From positions 372,001-436,000 of the forward strand of contig JAJNMT010000270.1 in assembly GCA_025685495.1 (NCBI GenBank): 64,000 nucleotides of DNA, read 5' to 3'. The notes under the pieces are model-generated. The model was not told the origin of the DNA and ran no database searches. It was given only the letters and a program-made list of their open reading frames with translations. This document shows, one piece after another, positions 21,930-32,591 of this stretch. The position numbers and the translations under genes were made by a program. How positions within the stretch are numbered: the stretch's first letter is position 1; each line of letters starts with the position of its first letter. This DNA comes from Huntiella abstrusa. Its lineage: Eukaryota; Ascomycota; Sordariomycetes; Microascales; Ceratocystidaceae.

Positions 21930-22674
21930 TTACACATATGTTCTTGAGTGGGAGTACGAGCGACGCGTAGAATGTCTTGAGCCGGAGCGTCTCCGGGACC
22001 GCGACCGTTCATGGTGGGAATGGCGGGAACGCGACCGGGAGCGCGAAGAGCGGTGGCCGATGTTGCCGCGGTATTTGTAGTCGGAGAGGTCGTCGCCGTG
22101 GAACCAGGCGGCAATTCCGGTGATGAAGAAGAAGATTACGTTCATGATTACAAAGGCGAAGGACGCTTTGATCATGGCACAGGGCTTAGCGACATCGGGG
22201 TCTAACCCGTGAACACCCCGGACTTGATACAAAGCGGCGAAGTATCTGTGCCACGCATTATCGGAGGAGTCGGCAACGGAGTTGCAGTCTACCACGCCGA
22301 TCCGGCGCATGTAGTACGCAGAGGCAATCAGGGCACCGAAGAAGCAGAGATCGGTGAAGGCGACGAAGGACCCATTGGCGGACGTCCGGGAGTAGGAGAG
22401 AAGAGTGGCGAAGGACCAGCCGAGGGCGATGACCACGACTATGAAGGGGACGAGAAGGTAGCTGGGGGTAAGGAGGTTTTCATCGTTGAATATGGATATG
22501 AACCAGGAAAGAAGACCCGTGGTGATGATCTGGCGGGTTAGCGGAGGGTATTGGCGGGGAGGCGGTCGTCGGACTTACGAGGGTTACCACCTGGCAGATA
22601 CGCCAGAATATAAAGGTTATGGCAAAGAACATTTTGTGTGGAATGGATGGATACTCAGGAATGAAGATGGTCAA
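21930..22674 (-). CDS. MARVEL-domain membrane protein with RS-rich tail
   Basis: Four-span MARVEL-type membrane protein. Exons on the minus strand are 22579..22674 and 21930..22529, with a 49-nt intron, giving 231 residues. Hydrophobic segments fall near residues 14-31, 33-50 (IITTGLLSWFISIF), 55-80 (LLVPFIVVVVIALGW) and 150-170 (FVIMNVIFFFITGIAAW). A conserved Cys and tryptophan-containing loop (VVDCNSVADSSDNAWHRY) is typical of fungal MARVEL proteins. The cytosolic tail after about residue 185 is a run of Arg-Ser and Arg-His repeats (HRSSRSRSRSRHSHHERSRS). Function unknown; relatives act at eisosome-type membrane domains or in vesicle traffic. Confidence 0.8.
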
Positions 22675-22911
22675 AAGGGAGACATCTGTAGATAGATATA
22701 GAAAAGTGTCTTGTCTTTGTTTATTTTTTTCTGTCTGTGCGGGGGATTTATTGAGTGATCAGAGCGGCGGCGAGGTTTATTACGAGGTGGGGAGATAATA
22801 TGTATGGACAGCATCGAAGAAGAAGAACGTGCATTATCAGTCTAGCCCAACGCCCATGTGTCAAAGTAAACAACCTCGGTTCCCCAGCAACCGCGTCACA
22901 CCATCAAGAAA

Positions 22912-25191
22912 CTAAACATGCTCATCAAAATCGCGAATCACAGTACCTTCAGCACTAACTATTGAACCCGCCCGTTTATCGCCCTCCCAAGCATCCCATC
23001 GTCGTGGCGGCGTAGCGATGGTAGTAGAACTCCGCGCGCTTCCCGCCACGGGGACCCGCGGGAGTGGCGAGGCAGGCGGAGGATATAGATAGCCTGTTCC
23101 GCTACCGTCGAGAATCGACATGGTTGCAGAGGCGCCGAAGGGGAGGGGTGGGAGGTTTCCGGGGGTGGTGATGGGCCAGGATTGGGGGGTTTTCCAGCAG
23201 AAAGAGGTGGTGTGGGGGGGTCTTTGGGGAGAGGAAGGGGAGGAGACGGAGGAGATCCAGGGACATGTTAGGCCGTTTTTGAGCCGTGGGGAGAGGTGGT
23301 AGGATACGGAGGTGTGGTTTATTTCTTCGGCGTCGACGGCGACTGTGGCGAGGGTTTGGAGGATTCCGTAGAGGAGGAGCCAGCGGGCTCGTCGGGAGAT
23401 GGCCGGGTCGGTTAGACAGGGAAAATCACTTTTTTCAAATGCAATGAAGGAGCTTAGAAGGGGGGTTTGTTCAAAGGATGTTGGTAGTCGGTGCATGTTT
23501 GTGGATTCTGTGTAGGCGAGGTGGATTCGTCGGGTCATTGACGTGGAAGGCGGGGGGGATGTCGGAACGGGTTGTTTCCGGGGTCGGAACATAGGTTGAT
23601 TTGGACTTTGTGGGGGTGCAGCCGGAGAGACTGGGGGGATGGAATCTGGGAGGAGAGGGTAGGGATGGGGGATATGTGGGTAGCGATTCTTTTTGTCGAA
23701 ATCTATTAATAGATCCGTCATTGGCACATCTAGATCATCGGCGTCGAACCCGGGGGTTGTCTGGCTCGTTAGGAGCCATTTCCTGGTAGCGCGGGACTCG
23801 TTGACGTCCCAGGTTACATCCCGGTCGACAAGGTATTCGTAAAGACTACCAAAGTCTCGTTGAAGGGACATGGCGAGAGACCTGGTTAACCAGATATCTG
23901 ATGGGCCAGGAACTAGAGGGGGCCAGACTCCATGTTTTTGGGTGAAATGGGATACTAAGAAGCCCTGGAAACGACTGGCGGATTCCCGGATGGTATTGGA
24001 CGTTTCGGAGTCGGGGAGGCCGTTGAGAATTTCTGGAATGGTGAAGGAGGATAGACGGTCCTGGGCGGCTTGTACCCGTACCTGCATTTCCAATGCTGCT
24101 CTGTCTAGTAAGGCTTTTGTGACTGGGGAAATCAAATGGTAATCACTCATGCCGTCTAGGGAGACACCTAAACTTAACATGCCCGCACAATGGCCAAATG
24201 CCTCCGTCCAACCGCCTTCCCAGCGGACAGACTCGCCTTCTGCCCAGGAAAGTATCGATACTGCGGCTTCGGGGTTTCCTTGGACTTGGTCGAGGTTGAG
24301 AGCGAGGATGTAAGAAATGAGTTTTGTGGAAATGTCTTGTCCGGGGAGGACCTCCATAAGGCGGTTTTGAAGAGATGTCAAGGCGCTGCTTAAGGATGGA
24401 CCTACTGGCGGGATGCAATGTAGGAAGGCGAATAGATTGCGGGTAGTGAGGAAGAAATGCAGCTGGGATGTTCGGGATGTATCTGGTGGTGGTGCAAAGA
24501 ATATTTCATAACTGATTGACCCGTCTCCTTGGGCCTTTGATATCTTACTTTCAAGGAGGAGGGAAATAAGTGATGGAGACCCCGTAGCTTCAATAATCCT
24601 CGAGGAGATCCTGAAACTCGCGGGGGGATGCGGACCAACTTGTCGGGGACACAAATAAATAAGCACATCACCCTCGTCATCCCACAATTCCGGATCCTTG
24701 GCAAGTGCGTTCCATGGGGTAGTTTTTCCCGGGAACCCGGGGAATCGTCGAAGAGTCGGTAGATATGACGTTGTTGGCGGGGGAGGAATTGTCCCGTGCG
24801 CCGTGATACTATCTGGGCTAAAAGGCGGTGCCTCATACGCAGGCCCATCGCCAAACGAGCCCGAAGAACTAGGAAAACTAGGCGAAGACACCGGCAAATT
24901 CGTCGATACATCTCCCTTTCGAAATGTAAACGTCTTGGATAACCCGCGACGTACATCATTTGACTTCCGATCAAGGAGGCTCCTGAAGCCGGATTTCTCT
25001 ATACCGGAAGGCTCTGATGGCCGTAGAATAGGGCGTTGGGCGCGCGCATAGCCGGGGGGTGCGGGGTAGTGAGTCGGGGAGTCGTCGCTGGATATGGAGT
25101 GGGTTGTGGAGAATCCAGTGGGTGGTGGAGATGCTGGGGTTGGGACGGTTTGGGTTATTTTCTTGCGGACGTATGCACTGCGGCCGGACAT
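22912..25191 (-). CDS. Conserved uncharacterised fungal protein with a BTB-like central region
   Basis: Single-exon gene of 759 residues. The N-terminal 165 residues are Pro/Ser-rich and probably disordered. From about 165 comes WNALAKDPELWDDEGDVLIYL, then SFRISSRIIEATGSPSLISLLLES, whose order (short strand, hydrophobic DVLIYL, then F-R-I-S-S) recalls BTB/POZ domains. I recognise it as a family of unknown function that recurs in filamentous ascomycetes, but cannot name it securely. The helical middle (about 270-480) contains ILALNLDQVQGNPEAAVSILSWAEGE. The C-terminal part holds another Pro/Ser-rich linker and a folded stretch (RRARWLLLYGILQTLATVAVDAEE). Function not assigned. Confidence 0.7.
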   Translation of the reverse strand: MSGRSAYVRKKITQTVPTPASPPPTGFSTTHSISSDDSPTHYPAPPGYARAQRPILRPSEPSGIEKSGFRSLLDRKSNDVRRGLSKTFTFRKGDVSTNLPVSSPSFPSSSGSFGDGPAYEAPPFSPDSITAHGTIPPPPTTSYLPTLRRFPGFPGKTTPWNALAKDPELWDDEGDVLIYLCPRQVGPHPPASFRISSRIIEATGSPSLISLLLESKISKAQGDGSISYEIFFAPPPDTSRTSQLHFFLTTRNLFAFLHCIPPVGPSLSSALTSLQNRLMEVLPGQDISTKLISYILALNLDQVQGNPEAAVSILSWAEGESVRWEGGWTEAFGHCAGMLSLGVSLDGMSDYHLISPVTKALLDRAALEMQVRVQAAQDRLSSFTIPEILNGLPDSETSNTIRESASRFQGFLVSHFTQKHGVWPPLVPGPSDIWLTRSLAMSLQRDFGSLYEYLVDRDVTWDVNESRATRKWLLTSQTTPGFDADDLDVPMTDLLIDFDKKNRYPHIPHPYPLLPDSIPPVSPAAPPQSPNQPMFRPRKQPVPTSPPPSTSMTRRIHLAYTESTNMHRLPTSFEQTPLLSSFIAFEKSDFPCLTDPAISRRARWLLLYGILQTLATVAVDAEEINHTSVSYHLSPRLKNGLTCPWISSVSSPSSPQRPPHTTSFCWKTPQSWPITTPGNLPPLPFGASATMSILDGSGTGYLYPPPASPLPRVPVAGSARSSTTIATPPRRWDAWEGDKRAGSIVSAEGTVIRDFDEHV

Positions 25192-26548
25192 TTTGGACTT
25201 GTAGTTTTGGAAATAGGTGGGAGAGAATGAAGCGGAGGGGCTATGTTAGGTTGCTTTGTCAATGAATATATACACATGTACATGCACATATGTCCTTACA
25301 TATGTCCCTCGTGAACGTTGTAACGCCCGATTATCATGACTGCGGGCGCAACTAACCAGGGTATTATCTACCTACAACTCACGCCATTGGTCTTTCTTAT
25401 TCCAGCCCTTTTGTCTTTCTCTATACATCCAATTTGTTGGTTCTTTTCTACCTTCCCATCAAAGAACCATCTTATCTACAGACATGCCGTCAAAAGAATT
25501 CTTATCTTGTAGTACTTACCTCTCAAAGACTCGAAATCCGCCTTTTCCATCCCTTTGAACCACATACGTCATTAGGGTTTAACCCTTGTGATTATCTCCA
25601 CATCTTCAACAAAGCTTGAACAAAGCAGTTCTAGTGACCTTCTCTAGGGATTAGTGTATCATTGTCTTTTTTTCTAGTTTGATTTTGTTGTGCGACGGGG
25701 ACTTTAACGGGAGGATGGACAACGGATAGTGACGTAGATTGATGTATTTAGATTATGTACAGAGATCCATATATCTGTATGTCTATACATTAACTCACAT
25801 GGGTATCTGCATACATGTGGCGTTGGAGAGAAGGAAGAAAGAGGCCGGGCGGCAGTCAAATTGAACCTAGTTAGCCAGTCAGTCAGGCGAGCATAAACCA
25901 GGCAGCGACCGACCCGTCAACCAACCCATTTACGCGTTCCATTCCAACTAGTCTTTGTCAAATCCAGAAAAGACCCAAGCCTCCTGATAAATCCCAAAAT
26001 ACAATTGTTGACCTCGTCCTCGGCCGATCTCGAGTCGTTTCTGAACCAAAGCTCGGTACAAAGCAAAAAAACAGTACATACCCAGTCCTTCCATCCCTTG
26101 TCTGGAAACCCCGACCAGTGAAAAACGCCCAGCCTCTTTCGAACCTGGCCTGTTGCATTGGCTATTCATTGCATCTCGGTTGGGTGGCAGGTAGCCAGGC
26201 CAATAAGGTTTCTTGACGACAGAGGATAGAGTGTTTTTGGGTTTTTTTCATTCGTTTTAGTAGAGGGTTTGAACGAGATACATACATACATACATACATA
26301 CATCCGTATACGCGATTGATTTGCTTTGCTTTGAACCGTGGTGACGAGACAGGTCTCACGTGCGTTCGTCTGTGTAATAAGGTGTCTTGGTTGGTATTAT
26401 TGTTACCTCGACTACCGGACGATACAAATTCTTTCTTTCTTTGTTGAGATTTATCAGACCAGAGTATACATACATACTATAAACACCACAGTTCGTATTC
26501 TTTCCACTTTTTTTTCGGTAGATAAGATACTTACAAAAAAGCTTCACA
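25192..26548. other. Divergent intergenic region, 1.36 kb
   Basis: Lies between the starts of two divergent genes and should hold both promoters. It has no supported gene; short open frames here (about 60-110 codons) lack recognisable content. It contains a CATA microsatellite at 26278 and pyrimidine tracts before the start of the large downstream gene. Confidence 0.5.
26278..26304. repeat. CATA tetranucleotide microsatellite
   Basis: Six to seven perfect tandem copies of a CATA/TACA tetramer in the promoter region of the large disordered protein gene. Likely length-variable. Confidence 0.85.
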
Positions 26549-29500
26549 ATGTCATTATATCCAAGAACCCCATCGCCGCTATACGACCAACATGCTTCGG
26601 ACACCGACACGGGCGGTGCATCACTTCCCTCCGTTGCTACCAATGCGGAAGGACCATCGCGAACAACCAGTCCTGAAGGTCTTGTAGGCCATTTAACACG
26701 GAGGAAGACGGCACAGAAAGGGAGAAGCCATGCACGAGCACGCCAGGGCAGGAGACGGGGAAGTGCGGTAGCTCCGCCTGTGGGTGGGAAAGAAGTCGGT
26801 GGTATGCGAGCAAGACCTAAATCGAGGAGACAGGAAAGATTCGAGGAGGCAGACGGGGATCAGTCGGATGAGACTGTTACTACTACTTCCATTGTTTATA
26901 CGCCACGACAGACGGGGTCGGCGTCAAATAGACGGTCGGTGGCAATGAGGAAGCAGACGCCTATGCCCGCGGCTCCGATACCGCCTAGTGATGAGGAGGC
27001 TGATGGGGATGAAGACTCTACATCGTTCACCGAGGAGGATTCTTCGTTTGTCTCCGAGACGACTAGTGACCAGGTGGATACCACGGGGGACATATCGACA
27101 CAGGGAGAGTCTAGTTTTGTGGAGGAGTCCAGTTATGATGAGACCACGAGATTGGAAGATTCCACGCAGGATATCACCAGGGAGGAAACTCCAGACAATG
27201 AAGGGCTAGCTGTGACACCGACACAAACGAATCCGCTACCCTCGTGGCCTCAACAACAACATCAACCACAACCACAACCACAACCACAACCACAACCACA
27301 GCCACAGCAACAACCTCAACCACTACCACAGCCACTGCCCCAATTCATCCCAAATCGTCCTATGTACACAAGTCCCTTCGTCCAGCCACGCGAAGCTCCA
27401 TATCCACCAGGTTACCAACGCCCTATACACTTCACCGACCGGGAAACTCCGCTTCCATACCGTGGGGCTCCACGCCCACCACCATCGGCAGCACCATCTA
27501 CGGCATTTTCGTTTGCCGCGCCCACGTCGATTATGTCCGGGGCGGAATCCCCTGCTTCGTTCCGTGATGGTGGGTTCAGTGGGGGATTCTCTAGATCTGT
27601 TTCGCGGGGAACCACGAGAAGTGTCCTACACAGAGGGAGCTTTCCACCGGCGTTTTATTATCATGCTAATGGGGTGATTCGGCCGGGTTTGTCGAATTCG
27701 GTTTCTATGTCGAGTATTCACTATGATGGACATTCGGCTAGATCTTCAGCTTCCGATGTTACAGCCATGGATCATGCTAGACCAGTATATCGTAGAGCGG
27801 ATTATGCCCCGTCTACGTCGCAGTATAGTCCCGCATCGTTTGGAAGATTTGATAATAGGCAGAGCCACAAGCGGTTTCAGACGGAACTGTATCCTTCTAC
27901 TTCGACTTTCGATCAGCCGTTTTATTCTCCAGATTTGGCGGGGACAAGTCAACCACATATGCGTGCTTCTCCAGTATACTCTGCTGCTCCGCCATCGGAA
28001 TCACAGTATTCCTTTCAAACCACCCAACATATGGATTCGCCTGGGCCGATGTTAACAAATACTCCACCCTATGCCGGGCTGCATAACGACGTCCGACGGG
28101 ACATGGAACAACCCACCGACATATCTTATGCCCCATATTATGAGCGGCCTCCTAACAAAGTCGACAATGTAAACCATTCTCACGGCCAAGGTCCCTCACT
28201 TCAGCAAGATCTCCCGACTCCCGACTCCACACCACCCCAGGGCAAACAGGGCCAATATGACCAACATTATTCCGAGATCCAGCCCCATCTATACCAGTTT
28301 CTTCCCAACCAGATATACCCTCAGCAAATGCAAAATGCTCCAGGCGCTGGTGGCTTCTACGGTGGCTTTGAAACTGCCGCCGAGGAAACAGGGTCACCAG
28401 CGCTTACTGTCACGCCCCCGTCGATCTACGCGTCGATCCCGTCCCTTTCGAATCCTGCACTACCATTGGGCACTGGCCCTGCAAATGCCTTTGCGGGGGT
28501 GCCTCCGAATGGGCCGTTTTTGTCAACTTCCAATCCTACTCTGTATGCTTCGGCCCAAGGAGGCGTATTGAATCACGGAACGAATGTGGGGATTTCTCAA
28601 CAGGGATTTTATCATACACCAACTTACATCTCGCCTCAACCAACCGTTGTTAAGCCCCTACCTCAGCATATTCGCCCGAAACTAGGCGTGGAAATTGCCC
28701 ACCCATTGGCTCAGAGGGTCGTTAGGAATATCGACGGCCGTGCGGATTCGTTTGTTACGGCTGCTGAGGAATTATCCTCGTCGGAAGAGGACCCACGGCG
28801 TTTGGCAAGTGAGACTGAATCCGACTTTGAGATATCGCCGACCCCATTGGTTTCCTCGCGTAGACGAGTCCAGGGATTTTCTACCGGACCTGTCGACGGT
28901 TCTTCCGATTTAACGGTGCGGGAGCCCCACGCGGATACTTCGGACGACTCGACAAGTGGGACGCGGACACCACGGACACGCCCACCGACGCAGCAGGCTC
29001 AGTTTGTCGGGTTTGACGGGAATTGGAGGGACGGTGCTGGCTCGAGAGCTACTCAGACGGGTAGTGAGTACTCGTATGACGACGACGCTCGTGTCTATGA
29101 AGACGGGGATTCTATCCTGGACGGAGAGGAACACGAGCGAAGTGTCGATATCGAGTGGAGAGAAATGAGAAGTTTCTCAAGGCAGATTGTTAACCCGCCG
29201 ATTGACGTGTTGGAACACCGGGTTTTATCCGCCACAAATACCGTGTTGGCCGTGTCTCCCGTGTTAGTCGGGGGAGAAGAGGACCCCGCGGATGGATATG
29301 GGTATTCCGGGTCGCCGTCAGTGGTTGGTACGGATGTCACCATTAAGCGGACCATTTCACCTTTTGACACCTCAGATAGCGAGGAGGACGCCGTGTTCCA
29401 CGGAGACATGGAAGATGCCCAGGAGGACGAAACACGTGGCGGTGTAACGGATCAGCAAAACGAGGCGGCCTCAAGGAGTACCACTGCTGACACGTACACG

Positions 29501-31621
29501 GGTGTATCGGATGTTCTTCGGGCGTTTCCACTGGCGGGACAGACGAATGGAATGCGTACTTATGAGACGGACTCGTTGGATGGATTAAGTCAGTCCGGTT
29601 CACCGGCTTTAGGGAGCCAGAATATGGAGGAGCCTACCGGTCATATGAACCCGCTTTTGTTGAATCCACCATCACCTGTTAACGGGAGAAATCCAAGAAT
29701 CTCACGGTGGAGTACATCTGATTCATCGGCTGGTAGCTCTGTCGCTGCAGAGTTAAAGAGACATTCTATTGCATCGACGCAGTCTGGAGGGTCTTCGAGT
29801 GTCGGTATGGGGTCACTGGTTGAGAATCTTACACCGAGGAGAATGAATACCTTGCGCCATGTCAATCGGAAGATTAATCCTTACGATTCAGAGTCGACTG
29901 AGGGATCTCCCGATTCGGGGAGTTCCACTCGTGAGTCCGGTGTTGCATTGACGGGGTTGCCGCCACCACCAGTGCCGGTATTTACTCAGAGACAGCCAGG
30001 CGTGGCGGGATTACAGCCACGGACGACGAGGAGGATGATTCCGCCGAAGACGAGAACTGGTGGACCAAGACTTGCGATGGGTAATGGCGCGAGAATTGAA
30101 AGGAGACTTACACCGCCTGTTAACGTTAATTCGAGGTTTTCACCAAGACAGATGGTCCCACGACATGTCCCCCCGGCGGAAAGACCGGTTTCCAGGATTT
30201 CGTCGAATACAGAGCGTTCGAGACATACACCGCCAGTTTCATCAGCGGGGTTGATTAAGGAGGTTGAGGACCCGTTGACGAGGAAGGCGAGTGTTTATTC
30301 GAATACGTCAGGGTACAGCGTTAGTGATGTCCGTACGAGAAGGGAGCTCTGTGATGCGGGAGCTGTACCGGTGGTTCTCATCCCGGAAAGAAGTTCCTCG
30401 GGAAGACAGAGAGAATTACGTTGGAAAGAAAGACCAGGGAGTGGTGGGAGTTTAGCTGTAGCTTATACAGCGGCAGATGGCCAGAGACCTACTACTGGTG
30501 GGAGTGTGAAGGGCCCAAGGGAGGAGAAGAATGTCGCGGTGAGAATTGAGCCGCCGAAAGATTTTGCCGGGGAAGAGGTTCCGGGTGGGTTCTCGCCTAC
30601 GAGGGTACATAATGCGGAGTGGCATGGTCATGGAGCGTTGTCAAATGAGGATATCAGGAAGAGGGAGTTTATGCTCAAGACCCCGTTTAGCATTGCATCG
30701 ATCGAGACTACGGGAACTACGTTGGAGATGTCCGAGGCGAAGGCGGTGAATATCTATGCGCATCAGAATTCCTCGGTGCTCATGGTTGATAATGAGTCAG
30801 GGAGACGGTCGGGGTCATCCGGTGGGGAGAGTCCCGTGGGCGATGCATATGCACGCGGTAGATCGAGAACACCTTTAGGTGACAGGTATGCGGAGAGTCC
30901 ATTACGGAATCCCAGGAATGCCCCAGTTCCCCCGCCTCATAAGGAAATGGTTAATAAGGAGCGTGAACGGGCGGTGTTTTCACCAGTGCAACGGGTCGAG
31001 AGTACCGCGCGGAGAAGTCTATCTGCTGTGCGTAGGGCTCTTTCCCGGCGTCGTGACTCTGTGGATTCTACCACGGAGGATCGGGCTAAGGGGACGTTAT
31101 CACGGGCGTTCACTACCGTTGGTAAACGGAATAGACATTACCCACCTGCCTCTGGAAATCGGAACATCCCCGGGTCTCACCACGCAGACATCTCCCGATC
31201 CAACAGCGACCCAGCCCCACGGCCATCATCCTCATTATTCCGCCGGTCGAAAAGTGTCGCGGGAGATGCGTCTAGACCGGGAAGTTCCCAAGGCCGTCCT
31301 GTTTCTCGTGCGGGTAGTATTACTCGTGGTTTATCGAACAAATTGCGGAGTTTGACGGGGGGTCAGCAGCCGGAGGAGGAGGTGTTGGAGAAGGATCGGA
31401 GGGTTATTGGGAGAAGTGCGAGTGGAACTTTGAGAGTTGTTAAGAGGGAGGATGAGGAGGAGGAACATGTAAATCAGAGATCGGACACGGCACAGTCGAG
31501 TCGGTCGGCGAGGTTGTCGTGGATTGTTCAGAGTAGACCTGTTGTGGCGGCACAGGCGGGTGTTGTGGGAGTTAGAAATGGGTTGGTAGGATTGGGGAGA
31601 AGGGAGAAAAGAGCGAGATAA
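26549..31621 (+). CDS. Very large Ser/Pro-rich, probably disordered protein of unknown function
   Basis: A single uninterrupted 1690-codon frame starting at an ATG. I do not recognise a catalytic domain. It starts with a basic Arg-rich stretch (about 50-100), then an acidic Ser/Glu/Thr block (about 145-225). A Gln-Pro repeat (about 232-265) follows, then long Pro/Ser/Tyr/Gln-rich sequence to about 730. Scattered acidic patches and many potential S/T-P phosphorylation sites run throughout. The only compact-looking piece is about 1360-1420 (NEDIRKREFMLKTPFSIASI). The C-terminus is basic and Ser-rich with Arg-Arg-x-Ser sites (FRRSKSVAG, RALSRRRDS). It has no signal peptide or membrane span. Such composition fits a scaffold or cortical/cytoskeletal adaptor, but that is a guess. 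The open frame this long argues for a real gene. Confidence 0.75.
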   Translation: MSLYPRTPSPLYDQHASDTDTGGASLPSVATNAEGPSRTTSPEGLVGHLTRRKTAQKGRSHARARQGRRRGSAVAPPVGGKEVGGMRARPKSRRQERFEEADGDQSDETVTTTSIVYTPRQTGSASNRRSVAMRKQTPMPAAPIPPSDEEADGDEDSTSFTEEDSSFVSETTSDQVDTTGDISTQGESSFVEESSYDETTRLEDSTQDITREETPDNEGLAVTPTQTNPLPSWPQQQHQPQPQPQPQPQPQPQQQPQPLPQPLPQFIPNRPMYTSPFVQPREAPYPPGYQRPIHFTDRETPLPYRGAPRPPPSAAPSTAFSFAAPTSIMSGAESPASFRDGGFSGGFSRSVSRGTTRSVLHRGSFPPAFYYHANGVIRPGLSNSVSMSSIHYDGHSARSSASDVTAMDHARPVYRRADYAPSTSQYSPASFGRFDNRQSHKRFQTELYPSTSTFDQPFYSPDLAGTSQPHMRASPVYSAAPPSESQYSFQTTQHMDSPGPMLTNTPPYAGLHNDVRRDMEQPTDISYAPYYERPPNKVDNVNHSHGQGPSLQQDLPTPDSTPPQGKQGQYDQHYSEIQPHLYQFLPNQIYPQQMQNAPGAGGFYGGFETAAEETGSPALTVTPPSIYASIPSLSNPALPLGTGPANAFAGVPPNGPFLSTSNPTLYASAQGGVLNHGTNVGISQQGFYHTPTYISPQPTVVKPLPQHIRPKLGVEIAHPLAQRVVRNIDGRADSFVTAAEELSSSEEDPRRLASETESDFEISPTPLVSSRRRVQGFSTGPVDGSSDLTVREPHADTSDDSTSGTRTPRTRPPTQQAQFVGFDGNWRDGAGSRATQTGSEYSYDDDARVYEDGDSILDGEEHERSVDIEWREMRSFSRQIVNPPIDVLEHRVLSATNTVLAVSPVLVGGEEDPADGYGYSGSPSVVGTDVTIKRTISPFDTSDSEEDAVFHGDMEDAQEDETRGGVTDQQNEAASRSTTADTYTGVSDVLRAFPLAGQTNGMRTYETDSLDGLSQSGSPALGSQNMEEPTGHMNPLLLNPPSPVNGRNPRISRWSTSDSSAGSSVAAELKRHSIASTQSGGSSSVGMGSLVENLTPRRMNTLRHVNRKINPYDSESTEGSPDSGSSTRESGVALTGLPPPPVPVFTQRQPGVAGLQPRTTRRMIPPKTRTGGPRLAMGNGARIERRLTPPVNVNSRFSPRQMVPRHVPPAERPVSRISSNTERSRHTPPVSSAGLIKEVEDPLTRKASVYSNTSGYSVSDVRTRRELCDAGAVPVVLIPERSSSGRQRELRWKERPGSGGSLAVAYTAADGQRPTTGGSVKGPREEKNVAVRIEPPKDFAGEEVPGGFSPTRVHNAEWHGHGALSNEDIRKREFMLKTPFSIASIETTGTTLEMSEAKAVNIYAHQNSSVLMVDNESGRRSGSSGGESPVGDAYARGRSRTPLGDRYAESPLRNPRNAPVPPPHKEMVNKERERAVFSPVQRVESTARRSLSAVRRALSRRRDSVDSTTEDRAKGTLSRAFTTVGKRNRHYPPASGNRNIPGSHHADISRSNSDPAPRPSSSLFRRSKSVAGDASRPGSSQGRPVSRAGSITRGLSNKLRSLTGGQQPEEEVLEKDRRVIGRSASGTLRVVKREDEEEEHVNQRSDTAQSSRSARLSWIVQSRPVVAAQAGVVGVRNGLVGLGRREKRAR
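27251..27335 (+). repeat. CAACCA hexanucleotide repeat encoding Gln-Pro
   Basis: Tandem (CAACCA)n with minor interruptions inside the large gene, encoding alternating Gln-Pro residues. Its units are multiples of three, so length change keeps frame. Confidence 0.9.
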
Positions 31622-31699
31622 ATTCGAATTTAGTTAGATGGTATGAATGTATTGAAAGTGGTATCGGTTCCAAAGCAACGTCCTTGTTTACAGTCTATC

Positions 31700-32343
31700 C
31701 TAGCGCCGGTCATGACGGTCCATGTACCGGTCGTGTCTATCATTAAACCGGTCGTTATGGCGGTCATTATGGCGATCTCCATGTCTGTCACCACCATGTC
31801 TATCCCCACCGTGTCTCTCCGCCGGAAACCCCCCAAAACCACCCTGCGGCGGCACCGGCGCTCCTTGAAAGCCGCCCTGCGGCGGTCCCTGGAACCCTCC
31901 TGGGCCCGGGAATCCCGGTGGGAACTGGAAGCCCGCAGGCAAAGGCGGCAAGCCACCCGGCCCAGGCAGCGGCGGCAACCCATTTGGTCCAGGCAACGGG
32001 GGAAACCCTCTACCGAAGCCACCGGGTGGCGGGAAGAAGAATGGCGCACCGGCGGGAGGTCCACCGGGTGGCGGCTGGGTATGTGCGAGCATGGGGTTTG
32101 TGTGGGCGAGGCCTTCTGCGGCGTAGGATGAGGTTATACTGTCGATTATGGATTGGGCTTCTTGCGCGCCGAGGCGCTCGTAGTATTCGACTACATTGCG
32201 GATGTGGTTGCGACCGGTGTTGTGGGCTTTCCGGACCGACATGGAGTCGTGCGTCAAGTAGACATCGCAGTAGTCGCAAAAGACTAGAGAGAAAGGTTAG
32301 CGTGACCACAGAAATAGCAATCGGGGTGCTTACATTTGGGCAT
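31700..32343 (-). CDS. U1 small nuclear ribonucleoprotein C
   Basis: Component of the U1 snRNP that stabilises pairing of U1 snRNA with the 5' splice site. Exons on the minus strand are 32334..32343 (10 nt: Met-Pro-Lys plus one base) and 31700..32283, with a 50-nt intron, giving 197 residues. The spliced N-terminus is the family's C2H2-type zinc finger: MPKFFCDYCDVYLTHDS, VRKAHNTGRNHIRNV, so Cys6, Cys9, His24 and His30 bind zinc. It continues with the helix YYERLGAQEAQSIID. A Gly/Pro-rich middle follows. The C-terminus is an Arg-His-Asp/Asn repeat tail of about 38 residues (RHGGDRHGGDRHGDRH..). Homologous to yeast Yhc1. Confidence 0.95.
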
Positions 32344-32591
32344 TTTGGCGGTTCGTTGGGTCGAAATATTTTAAACTAAAGCGCGTGAAGGCGCGAGTGT
32401 AAAGATCATTGCGATGCGACAAATTTGAGTTACTAAGCAAGGCTGACATACAGGGGTCACAACTATCACGTTTCACAGAGTAAGGGTTAGGGTATGGTCG
32501 AGAAATTATGTATCAAGACACTACAAAACTATGTAATCAAAACCCAAACGCCCAACGCCATACCGTAGAACACCGTACCGTGCAGAACAAG

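Noticed and set aside
32478..32500. AAGGGTTAGGG, telomere-like
   Set aside because: Only about one and a half repeat units, inside gene-dense DNA.
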